From Enterobacter oligotrophicus (GTDB lineage Bacteria; Pseudomonadota; Gammaproteobacteria; Enterobacterales; Enterobacteriaceae), in contig NZ_AP019007.1 of NCBI RefSeq assembly GCF_009176645.1, positions 558,001 through 622,000 on the forward strand: DNA of 64,000 bases. The letters run 5' to 3'. The notes beneath the pieces were generated by a model, which searched no databases, was not told the DNA's origin, and was given only the letters and a program-made list of their open reading frames with translations. A program made the position numbers and the translations under genes. Of this stretch, positions 8,868 through 22,391 are shown piece after piece; positions within the stretch are counted from its first letter, which is position 1; each line of letters opens with the position of its first letter.

Positions 8868-9479
8868 TTACATGGCATCCATCGCTTTCTGTACTTTCCA
8901 GATATAACGCGGAGCCTGTGGTGCCGGATGGTTCTTCACCACATGCTCAAAGAACTCGTCTTTGTCCATGCCGTTTATCTCTTCAATCGCTTCTTTGCGA
9001 TCGGAGGAGAAGGTTCTGAGCAGCGCACCTGCGCCATTCACGTAAGAGACCACCAGCGCGTATTGCATCACCTCAGGATCTTCGATGCCTTTCAGCACCC
9101 CATGCTCCAGAATGCTCAGATAAGCCGTTCCCATTGAGATGTTGCGTTCCGGGTTTTTCAGCTCGCTGGTCGAAGGCTGTCCGCTCCAGCCCATGTAACG
9201 ATAGACTTCTCTTCCGGCCGTCGAGGCTTTAAGCTGCATCAGCCCCACGGCATTTGATTTACTGACAAGCGAAGGGTTTCCCCCGGATTCCACCGCGATA
9301 ATCGCCGTGACCAGACGCGGACTCACGCCCCAGGCTTTCCCGGCTTGTTCGCTGATTGGCATCCACTGCATCGCCCGTTTCACCGGCACTTCCGGGTTCC
9401 AGCGCGGGTTTTGATAATCATGTTTTGAACTACAGCCAGCAAGCAACACAATCAAAAAAGCAAACCATCTCAATTTCAC
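8868..9479 (-). CDS. emtA: Membrane-bound lytic murein transglycosylase E (endotype)
   Basis: Outer-membrane lipoprotein that cleaves glycan strands of peptidoglycan internally, leaving 1,6-anhydro ends. 203 residues. Lipobox LLAGC puts the lipidated cysteine at residue 16. The family 1 (SLT-like) catalytic glutamate is E64 in [11 protein letters not shown], followed by the conserved GLMQLKAST and the AYLSIL...Y...VNGAG region. Convergent with ycgR, divergent from ldcA; both emtA and ldcA act in murein turnover. Confidence 0.95.
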   Translation of the reverse strand: MKLRWFAFLIVLLAGCSSKHDYQNPRWNPEVPVKRAMQWMPISEQAGKAWGVSPRLVTAIIAVESGGNPSLVSKSNAVGLMQLKASTAGREVYRYMGWSGQPSTSELKNPERNISMGTAYLSILEHGVLKGIEDPEVMQYALVVSYVNGAGALLRTFSSDRKEAIEEINGMDKDEFFEHVVKNHPAPQAPRYIWKVQKAMDAM

Positions 9480-9586
9480 GTCATCTATCCTTATAGCCGG
9501 TCATCGCGGTGCGCCGCCCCTTGAAGCGGGCAGCGTATAAGCGGCATGATATAGACAATTAGTTTCTCATTCAGCAAGGAATTGCC

Positions 9587-10501
9587 ATGTCTCAGTTTCA
9601 TCTCATCGCGCCGTCGGGCTATTGCATCAACCAGGACGCGGCACAGCGAGGCGTTCAGCGTTTACTGGAATCCGGCCATCGGGTAGAAAATCAGACAATT
9701 ATCCCCCGCCGCCTGCAACGTTTTGCCGGAACCGACGCGCAGAGACTGAACGATATCAATAGCCTGGTAAACCTGAAGGACGAGAACACTATCGTACTGG
9801 CGGTGCGCGGAGGCTATGGCGCGAGCCGGTTGCTGGACAGTATCAACTGGTCCGGGCTGGCAAAACGCCAGCAGCAGAACCCGCTGCTGATTTGCGGGCA
9901 CAGCGATTTCACAGCGTTCCAGCTTGGTTTACTGGCGTTGCATAACGTCATCACCTTCAGCGGCCCGATGCTGGCGGGGAATTTTGGTGCACCGGAGCTG
10001 GATGCGTTTACCGGGGAACATTTCTGGCGTGCGCTGGAGAACCCGGTATTCAGTATTGAGTGGCAAGGCCGCGGGCCGCACCATGAGTGTGAGGGCCAGC
10101 TGTGGGGCGGAAACCTGGCGATGCTGGTGTCGCTGATAGGTACGCCGTGGTTACCGCAGATAGAGAACGGCATTCTGGTGCTGGAAGATATCAACGAGCA
10201 CCCGTTCCGCGTCGAGCGCATGCTGCTGCAGCTTTATCATGCGGGTATTCTTGAGCGCCAGTCCGCCATCGTGCTGGGCAGTTTTAGCGGCGCGCTGCCC
10301 AATGATTACGATGCCGGATACTCTTTTGAATCAATGGTTGAGTTTATCCGTTCCCGGCTGGATATTCCGGTGATTAGCGGCCTGGAATTTGGTCATGAAC
10401 AGCGGACCGTCACCCTGCCGCTGGGGGCGAAGGCGCACTTATTGCATCATGATTCAGGCAGTCGGTTAACCATCAGCGGTCATCCGGTTATAAAGGCATA
10501 A
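9587..10501 (+). CDS. ldcA: Muramoyltetrapeptide carboxypeptidase (L,D-carboxypeptidase A)
   Basis: Cytoplasmic serine peptidase (S66 family) that removes the terminal D-Ala from tetrapeptides so that the tripeptide can be recycled. 304 residues, the usual length. The nucleophile Ser106 lies in CGHSDFTAF. The catalytic Glu and His come from VLEDINEHPFRVERM and the C-terminal GLEFGHEQRTVTLPLG region. ATG 9587 is preceded by AAGGAATTGCC. Shares its upstream region with divergent emtA. Confidence 0.96.
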   Translation: MSQFHLIAPSGYCINQDAAQRGVQRLLESGHRVENQTIIPRRLQRFAGTDAQRLNDINSLVNLKDENTIVLAVRGGYGASRLLDSINWSGLAKRQQQNPLLICGHSDFTAFQLGLLALHNVITFSGPMLAGNFGAPELDAFTGEHFWRALENPVFSIEWQGRGPHHECEGQLWGGNLAMLVSLIGTPWLPQIENGILVLEDINEHPFRVERMLLQLYHAGILERQSAIVLGSFSGALPNDYDAGYSFESMVEFIRSRLDIPVISGLEFGHEQRTVTLPLGAKAHLLHHDSGSRLTISGHPVIKA

Positions 10502-10580
10502 AAAAGCCGTTAAACCGCCTTAATAAAACGCTGTTTCTGTCGTTAATATGTTAGGGTTTTAATAACAGCATTAACATTGA

Positions 10581-12332
<1,752 letters not shown>

Positions 12333-12340
12333 CGGTTTTT

Positions 12341-12418
12341 TGCCGGGTGGCGCTAACGCTTACCCGGCCTACGTTCGGGGATTTTGTAGGTCGGGTAAGG
12401 CGAAGCCGCCACCCGACA
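12341..12418. repeat. BIME (paired inverted REP units) between nhaP2 and dadX
   Basis: Two REP units in opposite orientation: GCCGGGTGGCGCTAACGC...ACCCGGCCTAC and its inverted copy GTAGGTCGGGTAAGGCG...CCACCCGAC, about 13 bp apart. It lies between convergent genes. Confidence 0.9.
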
Positions 12419-12428
12419 CAACCCATCG

Positions 12429-13499
12429 TTACACTGTCACAACCGGCACTCTTGGTGCCAGCGCACACATTAATTCATACCCCACCGTTCCTGCCGCGGC
12501 CGCCACATCATCAATTTTGATTTCATTGCCCCACAGTTCGACAGGCGAGCCAATGCCTGCCTGCGGGCATGGGGTCAAATCTATCGCCAGCATATCCATT
12601 GACACCGTGCCGACAGTGCCGGTACGTACCCCATCGACCCACACGGGTGTACCACTCGGCGCGATACGTGGATAACCGTCAGCATAACCGCCTGCAACGA
12701 TCCCGATACGTTGCTCGCCCGTCGCCCGGTAGCGGCTGCCATAACCTACCGTGTCTCCGGCTTTCAGAGTCTGTACGCCTATGATCTCACTGCGCAGGGT
12801 CATCACCGGCTTCAGGCCACTGTTGGCAATATCCTGCCACTGGCCGGACGGCGACGCACCGTACAGAATAATTCCCGGACGCACCCAGTCAAAATGCGCT
12901 TCCGGGTGCCAGAGCGTGGCCGCCGAGTTAGACAGCGAGCGCGGACACGCCAGCCCTTCTGCCGCCTGCTCAACACGCACCATCGCATCAGCAATGCCGT
13001 CCGGCTTTTCCGCGTCCGCGAAGTGCGCCATCAGCGTCATTTCACCGACGTTTTTCAGTGCGCGCAACTGCTGCCAGACCGTATGTACGCGCTCAGGCTG
13101 AAAGCCCAGGCGGTTCATGCCACTGTTGACCTTGAGGTAGATGTCCAGCGGAGCGTGTAATTTTGCATCCTGCAGGGCTTTAACCTGCCAGTTACTGTGA
13201 ATGCTGGTCGTCAGCCGATACTTGTCCAGCAGCGGTAAATCATCCGCACGGAAGAACCCTTCCAGCAGCAGTATCGGCCCTTTCCAGCCGCGCTCGCGCA
13301 GCAGAATGGCCTCTTCCAGATTCAGTAACGCAAAGCCATCAGTGGAACCGAGTGCGCTCCAGATGCGATCGATGCCGTGGCCGTAGGCATTAGCTTTCAC
13401 CACCGACCAGACGCGTGAACCTGGCGCAGCACGGCGAACAATCTGCAGGTTATCTTTCAGGGCCTGCAAATCCAGCTGAGCCAGAATGGGACGGGACAT
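12429..13499 (-). CDS. dadX: Catabolic alanine racemase
   Basis: PLP-dependent racemase that converts L-alanine to D-alanine for oxidation by DadA. 356 residues. The PLP lysine is K35 in [12 protein letters not shown]. The second catalytic residue is the tyrosine in VGYGSRYRA. Its start is 9 bp downstream of the dadA stop, so dadA-dadX form one operon. The biosynthetic alr paralogue would be elsewhere; the location with dadA decides the name. Confidence 0.96.
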   Translation of the reverse strand: MSRPILAQLDLQALKDNLQIVRRAAPGSRVWSVVKANAYGHGIDRIWSALGSTDGFALLNLEEAILLRERGWKGPILLLEGFFRADDLPLLDKYRLTTSIHSNWQVKALQDAKLHAPLDIYLKVNSGMNRLGFQPERVHTVWQQLRALKNVGEMTLMAHFADAEKPDGIADAMVRVEQAAEGLACPRSLSNSAATLWHPEAHFDWVRPGIILYGASPSGQWQDIANSGLKPVMTLRSEIIGVQTLKAGDTVGYGSRYRATGEQRIGIVAGGYADGYPRIAPSGTPVWVDGVRTGTVGTVSMDMLAIDLTPCPQAGIGSPVELWGNEIKIDDVAAAAGTVGYELMCALAPRVPVVTV

Positions 13500-13508
13500 G
13501 ACGACTCC

Positions 13509-14843
<1,335 letters not shown>

Positions 14844-14892
14844 TTACAGATTGATAACCTAGTTGAAAATATTATTCAACATACGACTTTTT

Positions 14893-14914
14893 TATGGTGA
14901 CTTATCTCACATCC
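14893..14914. promoter_or_regulatory. CRP site upstream of dadA
   Basis: GGTGA-CTTATC-TCACA matches the TGTGA-N6-TCACA core at 9 of 10 positions. It is about 90 bp upstream of the dadA start, in a region shared with divergent ycgB, so either promoter could be the target. Confidence 0.6.
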
Positions 14915-14916
14915 TC

Positions 14917-14930
14917 CCCTGTATACAGGG
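14917..14930. repeat. Perfect 14-bp palindrome next to the CRP site
   Basis: CCCTGTATACAGGG, immediately beside the CRP site in the dadA-ycgB gap. A second perfect inverted repeat, ACCAGCAT-AAA-ATGCTGGT, lies at 14971-14989, with a T7 run 8 nt further on. Either could be an operator or RNA hairpin; no function is assigned. Confidence 0.5.
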
Positions 14931-15128
14931 TAAAGGCTTATTTGCGATCTCGTGCTGCGCGTCATTTTTAACCAGCATAAAATGCTGGTCAGTGGGCTTT
15001 TTTTGCCGAATCAAAAATGGAAAATCGCAAAGAAAAAATTTCTGCGTCAGCACGTTTTTTAACACGTTGATCTATGCTTGAAAGGAGGCTCTCCAGACAG
15101 AGAGAGCACCAACAACGAGGGCGCGCTA

Positions 15129-16661
15129 ATGGCTACTATTGATTCCATGTCCAGGGACAGCACACGTCTGAGCGATGGACCCGACTGGACCTTCGAGTTG
15201 CTGGATGTCTACCTGGCGGAAATTGACCGGGTAGCAAAACTGTATCGCCTGGATACCTACCCCCATCAAATTGAAGTCATTACGTCCGAACAGATGATGG
15301 ATGCCTACTCCAGCGTCGGGATGCCGATTAACTACCCGCACTGGTCGTTTGGTAAAAAGTTCATCGAGACAGAGCGACTGTATAAGCACGGCCAGCAGGG
15401 GCTGGCATATGAGATCGTCATTAACTCCAACCCGTGTATCGCCTATCTGATGGAAGAGAACACCATTACCATGCAGGCACTGGTGATGGCGCACGCCTGC
15501 TACGGGCATAACTCGTTCTTCAAGAACAACTATCTTTTCCGCAGCTGGACGGATGCCAGTTCCATCGTCGATTACCTGATTTTCGCCCGTAAATACATTA
15601 CCGACTGCGAAGAGCGCTACGGCGTGGATGAAGTGGAAAAACTGCTCGACTCCTGCCACGCGCTGATGAACTACGGCGTCGACCGTTACAAACGCCCGCA
15701 AAAAATCTCCCTGCAGGAGGAGAAAGCCCGGCAGAAAAGCCGCGAAGAGTATCTGCAAAGCCAGGTGAATATGCTGTGGCGTACCCTGCCAAAGCGTGAA
15801 GAGGAAAAAACCATCGCCGAGGCGCGTCGTTACCCGTCTGAGCCGCAGGAAAACCTGCTCTACTTTATGGAGAAGAATGCGCCGCTGCTGGAGCCGTGGC
15901 AGCGCGAGATCCTGCGCATTGTGCGTAAGGTGAGCCAGTATTTCTACCCGCAGAAACAGACGCAGGTGATGAACGAAGGCTGGGCGACCTTCTGGCACTA
16001 CACCATCCTTAATCATCTGTATGACGAGGGGAAAGTCACCGAGCGGTTTATGATGGAGTTTCTGCACAGCCACACCAACGTGGTGTTCCAGCCCGCTTAC
16101 AACAGCCCGTGGTACAGCGGCATTAACCCGTATGCCCTCGGCTTTGCCATGTTCCAGGACATTAAGCGCATTTGCCAGTCGCCGACGGAAGAGGATAAAT
16201 ACTGGTTCCCGGACATTGCCGGTTCGGACTGGCTGGAAACGCTGCATTTTGCGATGCGCGACTTTAAGGATGAGAGCTTTATCAGCCAGTTTATGTCGCC
16301 GAAAATCATGCGCGACTTCCGCTTCTTCACCGTGCTGGATGATGACCGGAATAACTACCTGGAAATTTCAGCGATCCATAACGAAGAGGGATACCGGGAA
16401 ATCCGCTCTCGCCTCTCTTCTCAGTACAACCTGAGCAATCTTGAGCCAAACATTCAGGTGTGGAACGTGGATTTGCGCGGCGATCGCTCGCTGACGCTGC
16501 GCTATATCCCGCACAACCGCGCGCCGCTGGACAAAGGGCGCAAGGAAGTGCTGAAGCACGTGCATCGCCTGTGGGGGTTTGACGTACTGCTGGAGCAACA
16601 GAACGAAGATGGCAGCGTGGAGCTGCTGGAACGGTGCCCGGCGCGGTTGAATACGCTGTAG
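15129..16661 (+). CDS. ycgB: SpoVR family protein YcgB
   Basis: 510-residue cytoplasmic protein of the SpoVR family (named from a Bacillus sporulation cortex gene); its biochemical role is unknown. The full family length is present, with hallmark segments MNEGWATFWHYTIL and NPYALGFAMFQDIKRI. ATG 15129 follows GAGGGC; the frame is open 17 codons upstream but without a better start. Divergent from dadA. In E. coli ycgB is part of the RpoS regulon; I could not identify the promoter here with certainty. Confidence 0.94.
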   Translation: MATIDSMSRDSTRLSDGPDWTFELLDVYLAEIDRVAKLYRLDTYPHQIEVITSEQMMDAYSSVGMPINYPHWSFGKKFIETERLYKHGQQGLAYEIVINSNPCIAYLMEENTITMQALVMAHACYGHNSFFKNNYLFRSWTDASSIVDYLIFARKYITDCEERYGVDEVEKLLDSCHALMNYGVDRYKRPQKISLQEEKARQKSREEYLQSQVNMLWRTLPKREEEKTIAEARRYPSEPQENLLYFMEKNAPLLEPWQREILRIVRKVSQYFYPQKQTQVMNEGWATFWHYTILNHLYDEGKVTERFMMEFLHSHTNVVFQPAYNSPWYSGINPYALGFAMFQDIKRICQSPTEEDKYWFPDIAGSDWLETLHFAMRDFKDESFISQFMSPKIMRDFRFFTVLDDDRNNYLEISAIHNEEGYREIRSRLSSQYNLSNLEPNIQVWNVDLRGDRSLTLRYIPHNRAPLDKGRKEVLKHVHRLWGFDVLLEQQNEDGSVELLERCPARLNTL

Positions 16662-16672
16662 TACCGCTTTTT

Positions 16673-16743
16673 TTGCCCGGTGGCGCTGCGCTTACCGGGC
16701 CTACAAAACCCGTAGATCGGGTAAGGCGTAGCCGCTACCCGAC
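16673..16743. repeat. BIME between ycgB and fadR
   Basis: Two inverted REP units: GCCCGGTGGCGCTGCGC...ACCGGGCCTAC and GTAGATCGGGTAAGGCG...CTACCCGAC, 7 bp apart. Confidence 0.9.
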
Positions 16744-16744
16744 G

Positions 16745-16777
16745 AAAAAAAACCTCTCATGCGAGAGGTTTTTTATT
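16745..16777. terminator. Bidirectional terminator between ycgB and fadR
   Basis: Stem CCTCTC-ATGC-GAGAGG (16753-16768) flanked by an A-run on the left and a T-run on the right, so it works for both converging genes. Confidence 0.85.
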
Positions 16778-17497
16778 TTAGCGGCTCTGAATTGCTAAAT
16801 CGCCCGGCAGCGTTTTCTGCATACGGTGCCAGATTTCACCGGAGTCATGGCCATAACGACGCACCGTTTCATAGACCTGATCGTGCAGACCTTCAGAACA
16901 CAGTTTGCTCAGTTTATGGTAGAAACCCAGCGCCAGACTGCGGGCTTCAGGGTTGGCAAAATAGTGACGACCAATGCGGGTATACAGCCCTTTCATCCCG
17001 TTCAGGATCAGGCCGTAAATCGGGTTACCGGATGCAAACGCCAGACCACGGAAGACATTGTAATCCAGTGTTGCAAACGCATCGGCGTGATCTTCCACTG
17101 CATTCGCACTCGCCAGCACAGCGAGTGCATCTTCAGGATGCTGACGAAACGCAGTACGAATAAAGATGGTGGCGATGTTGGTACGCACGGAGAGCAGATT
17201 ATCGATCAGCTGTGGCACACTTTCGTGGTCGAGACGCGCAAGCGTTTCAAGAATATTCAGCCCGGACGTTTCCCAGAAGTTATTCACTTTGGTTGGCTTG
17301 CCGTGCTGAATCGTCAACCAGCCATCACGTGCCAGTCGCTGAAGCACTTCGCGGAGCGTGGTACGCGTGACGCCAATCAGTTCAGAGAGTTCGCGTTCAG
17401 CAGGTAGAATTGATCCCGCAGGGAAACGATTATTCCAGATGCTTTCAATGATGTACTCTTCCGCGAAACCCGCCGGGCTCTGCGCCTTAATGACCAT
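16778..17497 (-). CDS. fadR: Fatty-acid metabolism regulator FadR
   Basis: GntR-family regulator that represses fatty-acid degradation genes and activates fabA/fabB; long-chain acyl-CoA releases it from DNA. 239 residues, as in E. coli. Winged helix at about 9-75 ([24 protein letters not shown]), then an all-helical acyl-CoA domain. ATG 17497 starts the conserved [16 protein letters not shown]. Divergent from nhaB, as in E. coli. One of its classical targets, fadD, is only 7 kb away in this window and carries a recognisable FadR operator. Confidence 0.97.
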   Translation of the reverse strand: MVIKAQSPAGFAEEYIIESIWNNRFPAGSILPAERELSELIGVTRTTLREVLQRLARDGWLTIQHGKPTKVNNFWETSGLNILETLARLDHESVPQLIDNLLSVRTNIATIFIRTAFRQHPEDALAVLASANAVEDHADAFATLDYNVFRGLAFASGNPIYGLILNGMKGLYTRIGRHYFANPEARSLALGFYHKLSKLCSEGLHDQVYETVRRYGHDSGEIWHRMQKTLPGDLAIQSR

Positions 17498-17698
17498 AGT
17501 GAGATTTCCATTACACAGCTTTAGCAAATTGCACTCATCATACCAGAGGCTCGCTAAGGCAGATAGCGCAGCAAAGTGAGAAAAGAGGGATCGCCGTTTC
17601 ATTTTTGTGAAATTTACAAAATGGCTTTGCCGCCCTCTCCGTCGCCATTTTTGCGTATACTGATGTTTTGTCTCATTTGACGGGGAAGGACGTCTGTC

Positions 17699-19237
17699 GT
17701 GGAAATTTCATTTGGCCGCGCGCTGTGGCGCAATTTTTTAGGCCAGTCACCTGACTGGTACAAACTGACTTTACTGGTATTCCTGGTCGTTAATCCCGTT
17801 ATTTTCGTTGTGAACCCGTTTCTTGCCGGGTGGCTTTTGGTTGCGGAGTTTATCTTTAGCCTGGCGATGGCGCTGAAATGCTACCCGCTCCTGCCTGGTG
17901 GACTCCTGGCGTTTGAAGCCGTAGTTATCGGCATGACCCGCGCTGAGCATGTTAAAGAGGAGCTGGCGTCGAACCTGGAAGTCCTGCTGCTGCTGATGTT
18001 TATGGTGGCCGGGATCTACTTTATGAAGCAGCTGTTGCTGTTTATCTTTACCCGCCTGCTGTTAAGCATTCCCTCAAAAACCGCCTTGTCGCTGGCGTTC
18101 TGCCTTGCTGCCGCGTTCCTGTCGGCCTTCCTTGATGCGCTGACGGTGGTCGCGGTTGTGATCAGCGTCGCCGTCGGGTTTTACGGTATTTATCACCGGG
18201 TGGCTTCGTCGCGCCCCGGAGATGACCTGCAGGATGACAGTCACGTGGATATGCATAACCGCGAGGTGCTGGAACAATTCCGCGCGTTTCTGCGCAGCCT
18301 GATGATGCATGCGGGCGTCGGTACGGCACTGGGCGGCGTGATGACCATGGTCGGCGAGCCACAAAACCTGATCATTGCCAAAGCCGCAGGCTGGAATTTC
18401 GGTGAGTTTTTCCTGCGCATGGCACCTGTCAGCGTCCCGGTACTCTTCTGTGGATTAGCCACCTGTATTCTGGTCGAGAAATTCAGGGTCTTTGGCTATG
18501 GCGCGCAACTGCCAGAACCGGTTCGCCATGAGCTGCATTCGTTTGATCTGCAGAGCCGCCGCCAGCGTACTCGTCAGGAGACGTTGCGTCTTATTGCCCA
18601 GGGGATTATTGGCGTCTGGCTTATCGCGGCGCTGGCGTTCCATCTTGCCGAAGTCGGTTTGATTGGTTTATCCGTCATTATTCTCGCCACCACCTTTACC
18701 GGCGTAACGGATGAGCATGCGATCGGCAAAGCCTTTACCGAAGCCCTGCCGTTTACCGCGCTGCTGGCGGTATTTTTCGCCGTTGTCGCGGTGATTATCG
18801 ACCAGCATCTGTTCGCGCCGATTATCGCCTTTGTACTGCAGGCCGCACCGGACGCGCAGCTTTCGCTGTTCTATTTGTTTAACGGCCTGCTGTCGTCGAT
18901 TTCCGATAACGTGTTTGTCGGGACGGTCTACATTAACGAGGCCAAAGCTGCAATGGAGCAAGGAACCATCAGCGCCGGGCAGTTCGAACTGCTGGCCGTG
19001 GCGATCAACACCGGCACCAACCTGCCATCGGTGGCAACACCTAACGGCCAGGCCGCATTCCTGTTCCTGCTGACCTCAGCGCTTGCGCCACTCATACGGC
19101 TTTCCTATGGAAGGATGGTGTGGATGGCCCTGCCCTATACGCTGGTGCTGACACTTGTTGGCTTGCTGTGCGTCAAAATTACCCTCATTCCTTATACGCA
19201 CTGGTTGATACAAGCGGGTATACTTGCTGCGCCTTAA
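17699..19237 (+). CDS. nhaB: Na+/H+ antiporter NhaB
   Basis: Inner-membrane sodium/proton antiporter, 512 residues (513 in E. coli), about 12 hydrophobic segments. Family hallmarks include [21 protein letters not shown] and the C-terminal [21 protein letters not shown] start at 17699 has GGGAAGGA upstream and begins [16 protein letters not shown]. Divergent from fadR; dsbB follows 142 bp downstream in the same direction. Confidence 0.97.
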   Translation: MEISFGRALWRNFLGQSPDWYKLTLLVFLVVNPVIFVVNPFLAGWLLVAEFIFSLAMALKCYPLLPGGLLAFEAVVIGMTRAEHVKEELASNLEVLLLLMFMVAGIYFMKQLLLFIFTRLLLSIPSKTALSLAFCLAAAFLSAFLDALTVVAVVISVAVGFYGIYHRVASSRPGDDLQDDSHVDMHNREVLEQFRAFLRSLMMHAGVGTALGGVMTMVGEPQNLIIAKAAGWNFGEFFLRMAPVSVPVLFCGLATCILVEKFRVFGYGAQLPEPVRHELHSFDLQSRRQRTRQETLRLIAQGIIGVWLIAALAFHLAEVGLIGLSVIILATTFTGVTDEHAIGKAFTEALPFTALLAVFFAVVAVIIDQHLFAPIIAFVLQAAPDAQLSLFYLFNGLLSSISDNVFVGTVYINEAKAAMEQGTISAGQFELLAVAINTGTNLPSVATPNGQAAFLFLLTSALAPLIRLSYGRMVWMALPYTLVLTLVGLLCVKITLIPYTHWLIQAGILAAP

Positions 19238-19379
19238 AACACGCATAGCGGGCAGTTTGCTGCCCGTTTGCCTTTTCGCATGATAAACATCCAATTACGT
19301 TTATTTCGTCAGGTACAGGTGGCGCGAAAAACGAATTCGTTTACACTGCGCTTTCTAAGCATGTTCCAGGGAAATGATT

Positions 19380-19910
19380 ATGTTGAGATTTTTAAACCAG
19401 TGCTCCCGCGGTCGCGGAGCGTGGTTGTTAATGGCCCTGACCGCCTTTGCGCTGGAAATGGTCGCGCTGTGGTTCCAGCACGTGATGGGGCTGAAACCTT
19501 GCGTGCTGTGCATTTATGAACGCTGCGCGCTGTTCGGCATTATGGGGGCAGGCCTGGTGGGTGCGATTGCCCCAAAATCGCCGCTACGCTACGTCGGTAT
19601 TGCTGTCTGGCTGTACAGCGCCTGGAAAGGGATTGAGCTTTCCTGGCAGCACACCATGATGCAGCTGCATCCGTCACCGTTTATGACTTGTGATTTCGCC
19701 GCCCGCTTCCCGAGCTGGCTGCCGCTGGATAAATGGCTGCCGCAGGTGTTTGTGGCATCCGGTGACTGTTCAGTCCGTCAGTGGGAATTCCTGACGCTGG
19801 AGATGCCACAATGGCTGGTGGGTATCTTTGTGGCCTACTTCGTTGTGGCGCTGCTGGTATTGATTGCGCAGCCGTTCAAACCGAAGAAACGCGATCTTTT
19901 TGGGCGCTAA
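19380..19910 (+). CDS. dsbB: Disulfide bond formation protein B
   Basis: Inner-membrane quinone reductase that reoxidises periplasmic DsbA. 176 residues, four TM segments. Redox cysteines are intact: C41/C44 in [10 protein letters not shown], and the second-loop pair in FMTCDF (about 104) and SGDCSV (about 130). ATG 19380, two codons after another ATG, matches the E. coli start and has CAGGG at suitable spacing. In E. coli umuDC and hlyE lie between dsbB and ycgN; here only a BIME and terminator do. Confidence 0.97.
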   Translation: MLRFLNQCSRGRGAWLLMALTAFALEMVALWFQHVMGLKPCVLCIYERCALFGIMGAGLVGAIAPKSPLRYVGIAVWLYSAWKGIELSWQHTMMQLHPSPFMTCDFAARFPSWLPLDKWLPQVFVASGDCSVRQWEFLTLEMPQWLVGIFVAYFVVALLVLIAQPFKPKKRDLFGR

Positions 19911-19911
19911 T

Positions 19912-19980
19912 TTGCCCGGCGGCGCTTCGCTTGCGCGGGCCTACGGTTGTGTAGGTCGGTAAGCGTAGCGCCACCCGACA
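19912..19980. repeat. BIME between dsbB and ycgN
   Basis: Inverted REP pair, GCCCGGCGGCGCTTCGCTTGC...GGGCCTAC and GTAGGTCGGTAAGCG...CCACCCGAC, slightly degenerate relative to the other copies. Confidence 0.88.
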
Positions 19981-19990
19981 CAACAGCGCA

Positions 19991-20018
19991 TAAAAAACCC
20001 GCCTCGGCGGGTTTTTTA
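19991..20018. terminator. Bidirectional terminator dsbB/ycgN
   Basis: CCCGCC-TC-GGCGGG (19998-20011) with A-run before and T-run after; ends both converging transcripts. Confidence 0.88.
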
Positions 20019-20021
20019 TTA

Positions 20022-20462
20022 TCAACGATTGGGATGGTTCATAATGTGGTCTTCCCAGTCCCGCACCTCAGACTCTTTCACCGCAATGTGGCGCACGGAA
20101 ATACGCTCGCCATGCATCGCCGCTTTAGAGCCGGTCAACAGTGGATGCCATGTCGGCAAATCCTTCCCTTCCGCCAGCAGACGATAGGCGCAGGTATGCG
20201 GCAGCCATTCAAACGTTGGCAGGTTTTCGCGGGTTAGCTTGATGCAGTCCGGCTCATATTCGAAGCGGCGCTCGTAGTTGCGGCATTGACAGGTTTTGAT
20301 GTTGAGCTGCTTGCAGGCAACGTTGGTGAAATAGATCTCGTCGGTATCTTCATCCATCAGCTTATGCAGGCAGCACTGCCCGCAGCCGTCGCATAACGAC
20401 TCCCACTCCACGTCGGTCATTTCGTCGAGCGTTTTACGTTGCCAGAAAGGGATGTCGTTCAT
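20022..20462 (-). CDS. ycgN: YcgN family cysteine-cluster protein (UPF0260)
   Basis: 146-residue cytoplasmic protein with the CxxCxxCC motif (CDGCGQCC) that defines a putative Zn/Fe-chelating family; further cysteines in [20 protein letters not shown]. Function is unknown. The start could be ATG 20462 (GGAC 7 nt upstream, begins MNDIPFWQ) or GTG 20474; the ATG is preferred. Last gene of the likely ycgL-ycgM-ycgN unit. Confidence 0.9.
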   Translation of the reverse strand: MNDIPFWQRKTLDEMTDVEWESLCDGCGQCCLHKLMDEDTDEIYFTNVACKQLNIKTCQCRNYERRFEYEPDCIKLTRENLPTFEWLPHTCAYRLLAEGKDLPTWHPLLTGSKAAMHGERISVRHIAVKESEVRDWEDHIMNHPNR

Positions 20463-20555
20463 CAGGATGTCCACACGTCAAAAGAAAGCGCACCTTATAA
20501 CGAGTCTGGCACGTTGATGCAAGTTTTGCCGCCCGATAAAGGCGGCAAGATGCTT

Positions 20556-21215
20556 TTACAGCACGCGGGTTTTCAGGGAAAGGCCATTAAAGCTGACGTC
20601 CAGTTCGTCGCCACCGTGAAGCGGGCCGACGCCTTCAGGCGTACCGGTCAGAATCACATCGCCCGGTTTCAGGGTAAAGTAGCGGCTCATATAGGCTATC
20701 AGCGGCACGATCTTGTGGATCATATCGGCGGTTGTACCCTGCTGGCGGATCTCGCCGTTCACCTTCAGGCTGAGCGGGGTGTTCTGCGGATCGTCGGTAA
20801 ACTCTCCTGCCGGCACAAAGCCTGAAATCGGGCAGGAATTATCAAAACCTTTGGCTTTTTCCCACGGCTGCCCTGCTTTCTTCATTTTACCCTGCACGTC
20901 ACGCAGGGTGAGATCCAGGGCGACACCGTAACCGGCAATGGCTTTTTGCACATGCTCTTCGGAAGCCTGACGCAGGGTTGCACCGATGAGCACGGCCAGC
21001 TCCACTTCATGATGAACGGACCCCAGTCCCTGCGGTAGCGCCAGCGGCTGACGAATATCGCAAAGCGCGGTCTCTGGCTTTATGAACAGCACCGGCTCTT
21101 CTGGCGTCGCGCTGCCCATTTCCTGAATGTGTTTGGCATAGTTGCTGCCGACGCAGACCACTTTGCTGACGGGATAATCCAGTAATGCACCTTGCCAGTT
21201 ATGATGTTGATACAT
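20556..21215 (-). CDS. ycgM: Fumarylacetoacetate hydrolase family protein YcgM
   Basis: 219-residue FAH-family hydrolase/decarboxylase (related to mammalian FAHD1, an acylpyruvase and oxaloacetate decarboxylase). The metal-binding pattern HHEVELAVLIG and the downstream DLTLRDVQ and LTGTPEGVGPL segments are present. The physiological substrate is not established. 47 nt downstream of ycgL, same strand. Confidence 0.92.
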   Translation of the reverse strand: MYQHHNWQGALLDYPVSKVVCVGSNYAKHIQEMGSATPEEPVLFIKPETALCDIRQPLALPQGLGSVHHEVELAVLIGATLRQASEEHVQKAIAGYGVALDLTLRDVQGKMKKAGQPWEKAKGFDNSCPISGFVPAGEFTDDPQNTPLSLKVNGEIRQQGTTADMIHKIVPLIAYMSRYFTLKPGDVILTGTPEGVGPLHGGDELDVSFNGLSLKTRVL

Positions 21216-21262
21216 GGTCGACCCCTAAACGGTTGATGTGTTGTTTCCGGAAGCGTCCCGGA

Positions 21263-21538
21263 CTATTTCTTTCCGTTCACCTCAAGATGCTGTTTTAATA
21301 AATTCTCGGGTGGTGGTGGAAGCTGTAAATAATAGCCTTGCTCGGTTAATGCCGTTTTCACTTTTTCCAGATCGGCATTCACCAGTTTCTTACGCCCATC
21401 CAGCGGTAACAGCATGGCCAGCTGTGGCCGGCCAAAACTTTTCATTAATTCTTCAGGCACGCGGGAAAAATCGTCTTTCTTTTCGACATACAGGTAGGTC
21501 TGGTCGCGGCTTGTACTTCTGTAGATCACACAAAACAT
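21263..21538 (-). CDS. ycgL: YcgL domain protein
   Basis: 91-residue small protein entirely made of the YcgL fold (MFCVIYRS...[19 protein letters not shown]). E. coli YcgL is annotated longer by an N-terminal extension and a C-terminal tail; the core here is complete. Function is unknown. First gene of the ycgLMN group and divergent from minC, sharing a 123-bp promoter region. Confidence 0.92.
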   Translation of the reverse strand: MFCVIYRSTSRDQTYLYVEKKDDFSRVPEELMKSFGRPQLAMLLPLDGRKKLVNADLEKVKTALTEQGYYLQLPPPPENLLKQHLEVNGKK

Positions 21539-21556
21539 GTTTTTACTCTGAATTAA

Positions 21557-22369
<813 letters not shown>

Positions 22370-22391
22370 TCCCTTTTAACAAGGAATTTCT

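Noticed and set aside
14971..15004. Hairpin plus T7 as a Rho-independent terminator between dadA and ycgB
   Set aside because: The T-run starts 8 nt after the stem, and no gene ends here; the two flanking genes diverge.
15126..16247. A 373-residue open frame on the minus strand
   Set aside because: Exactly antisense to ycgB; no ribosome site or recognisable domain. It is a product of codon bias in a GC-rich gene.
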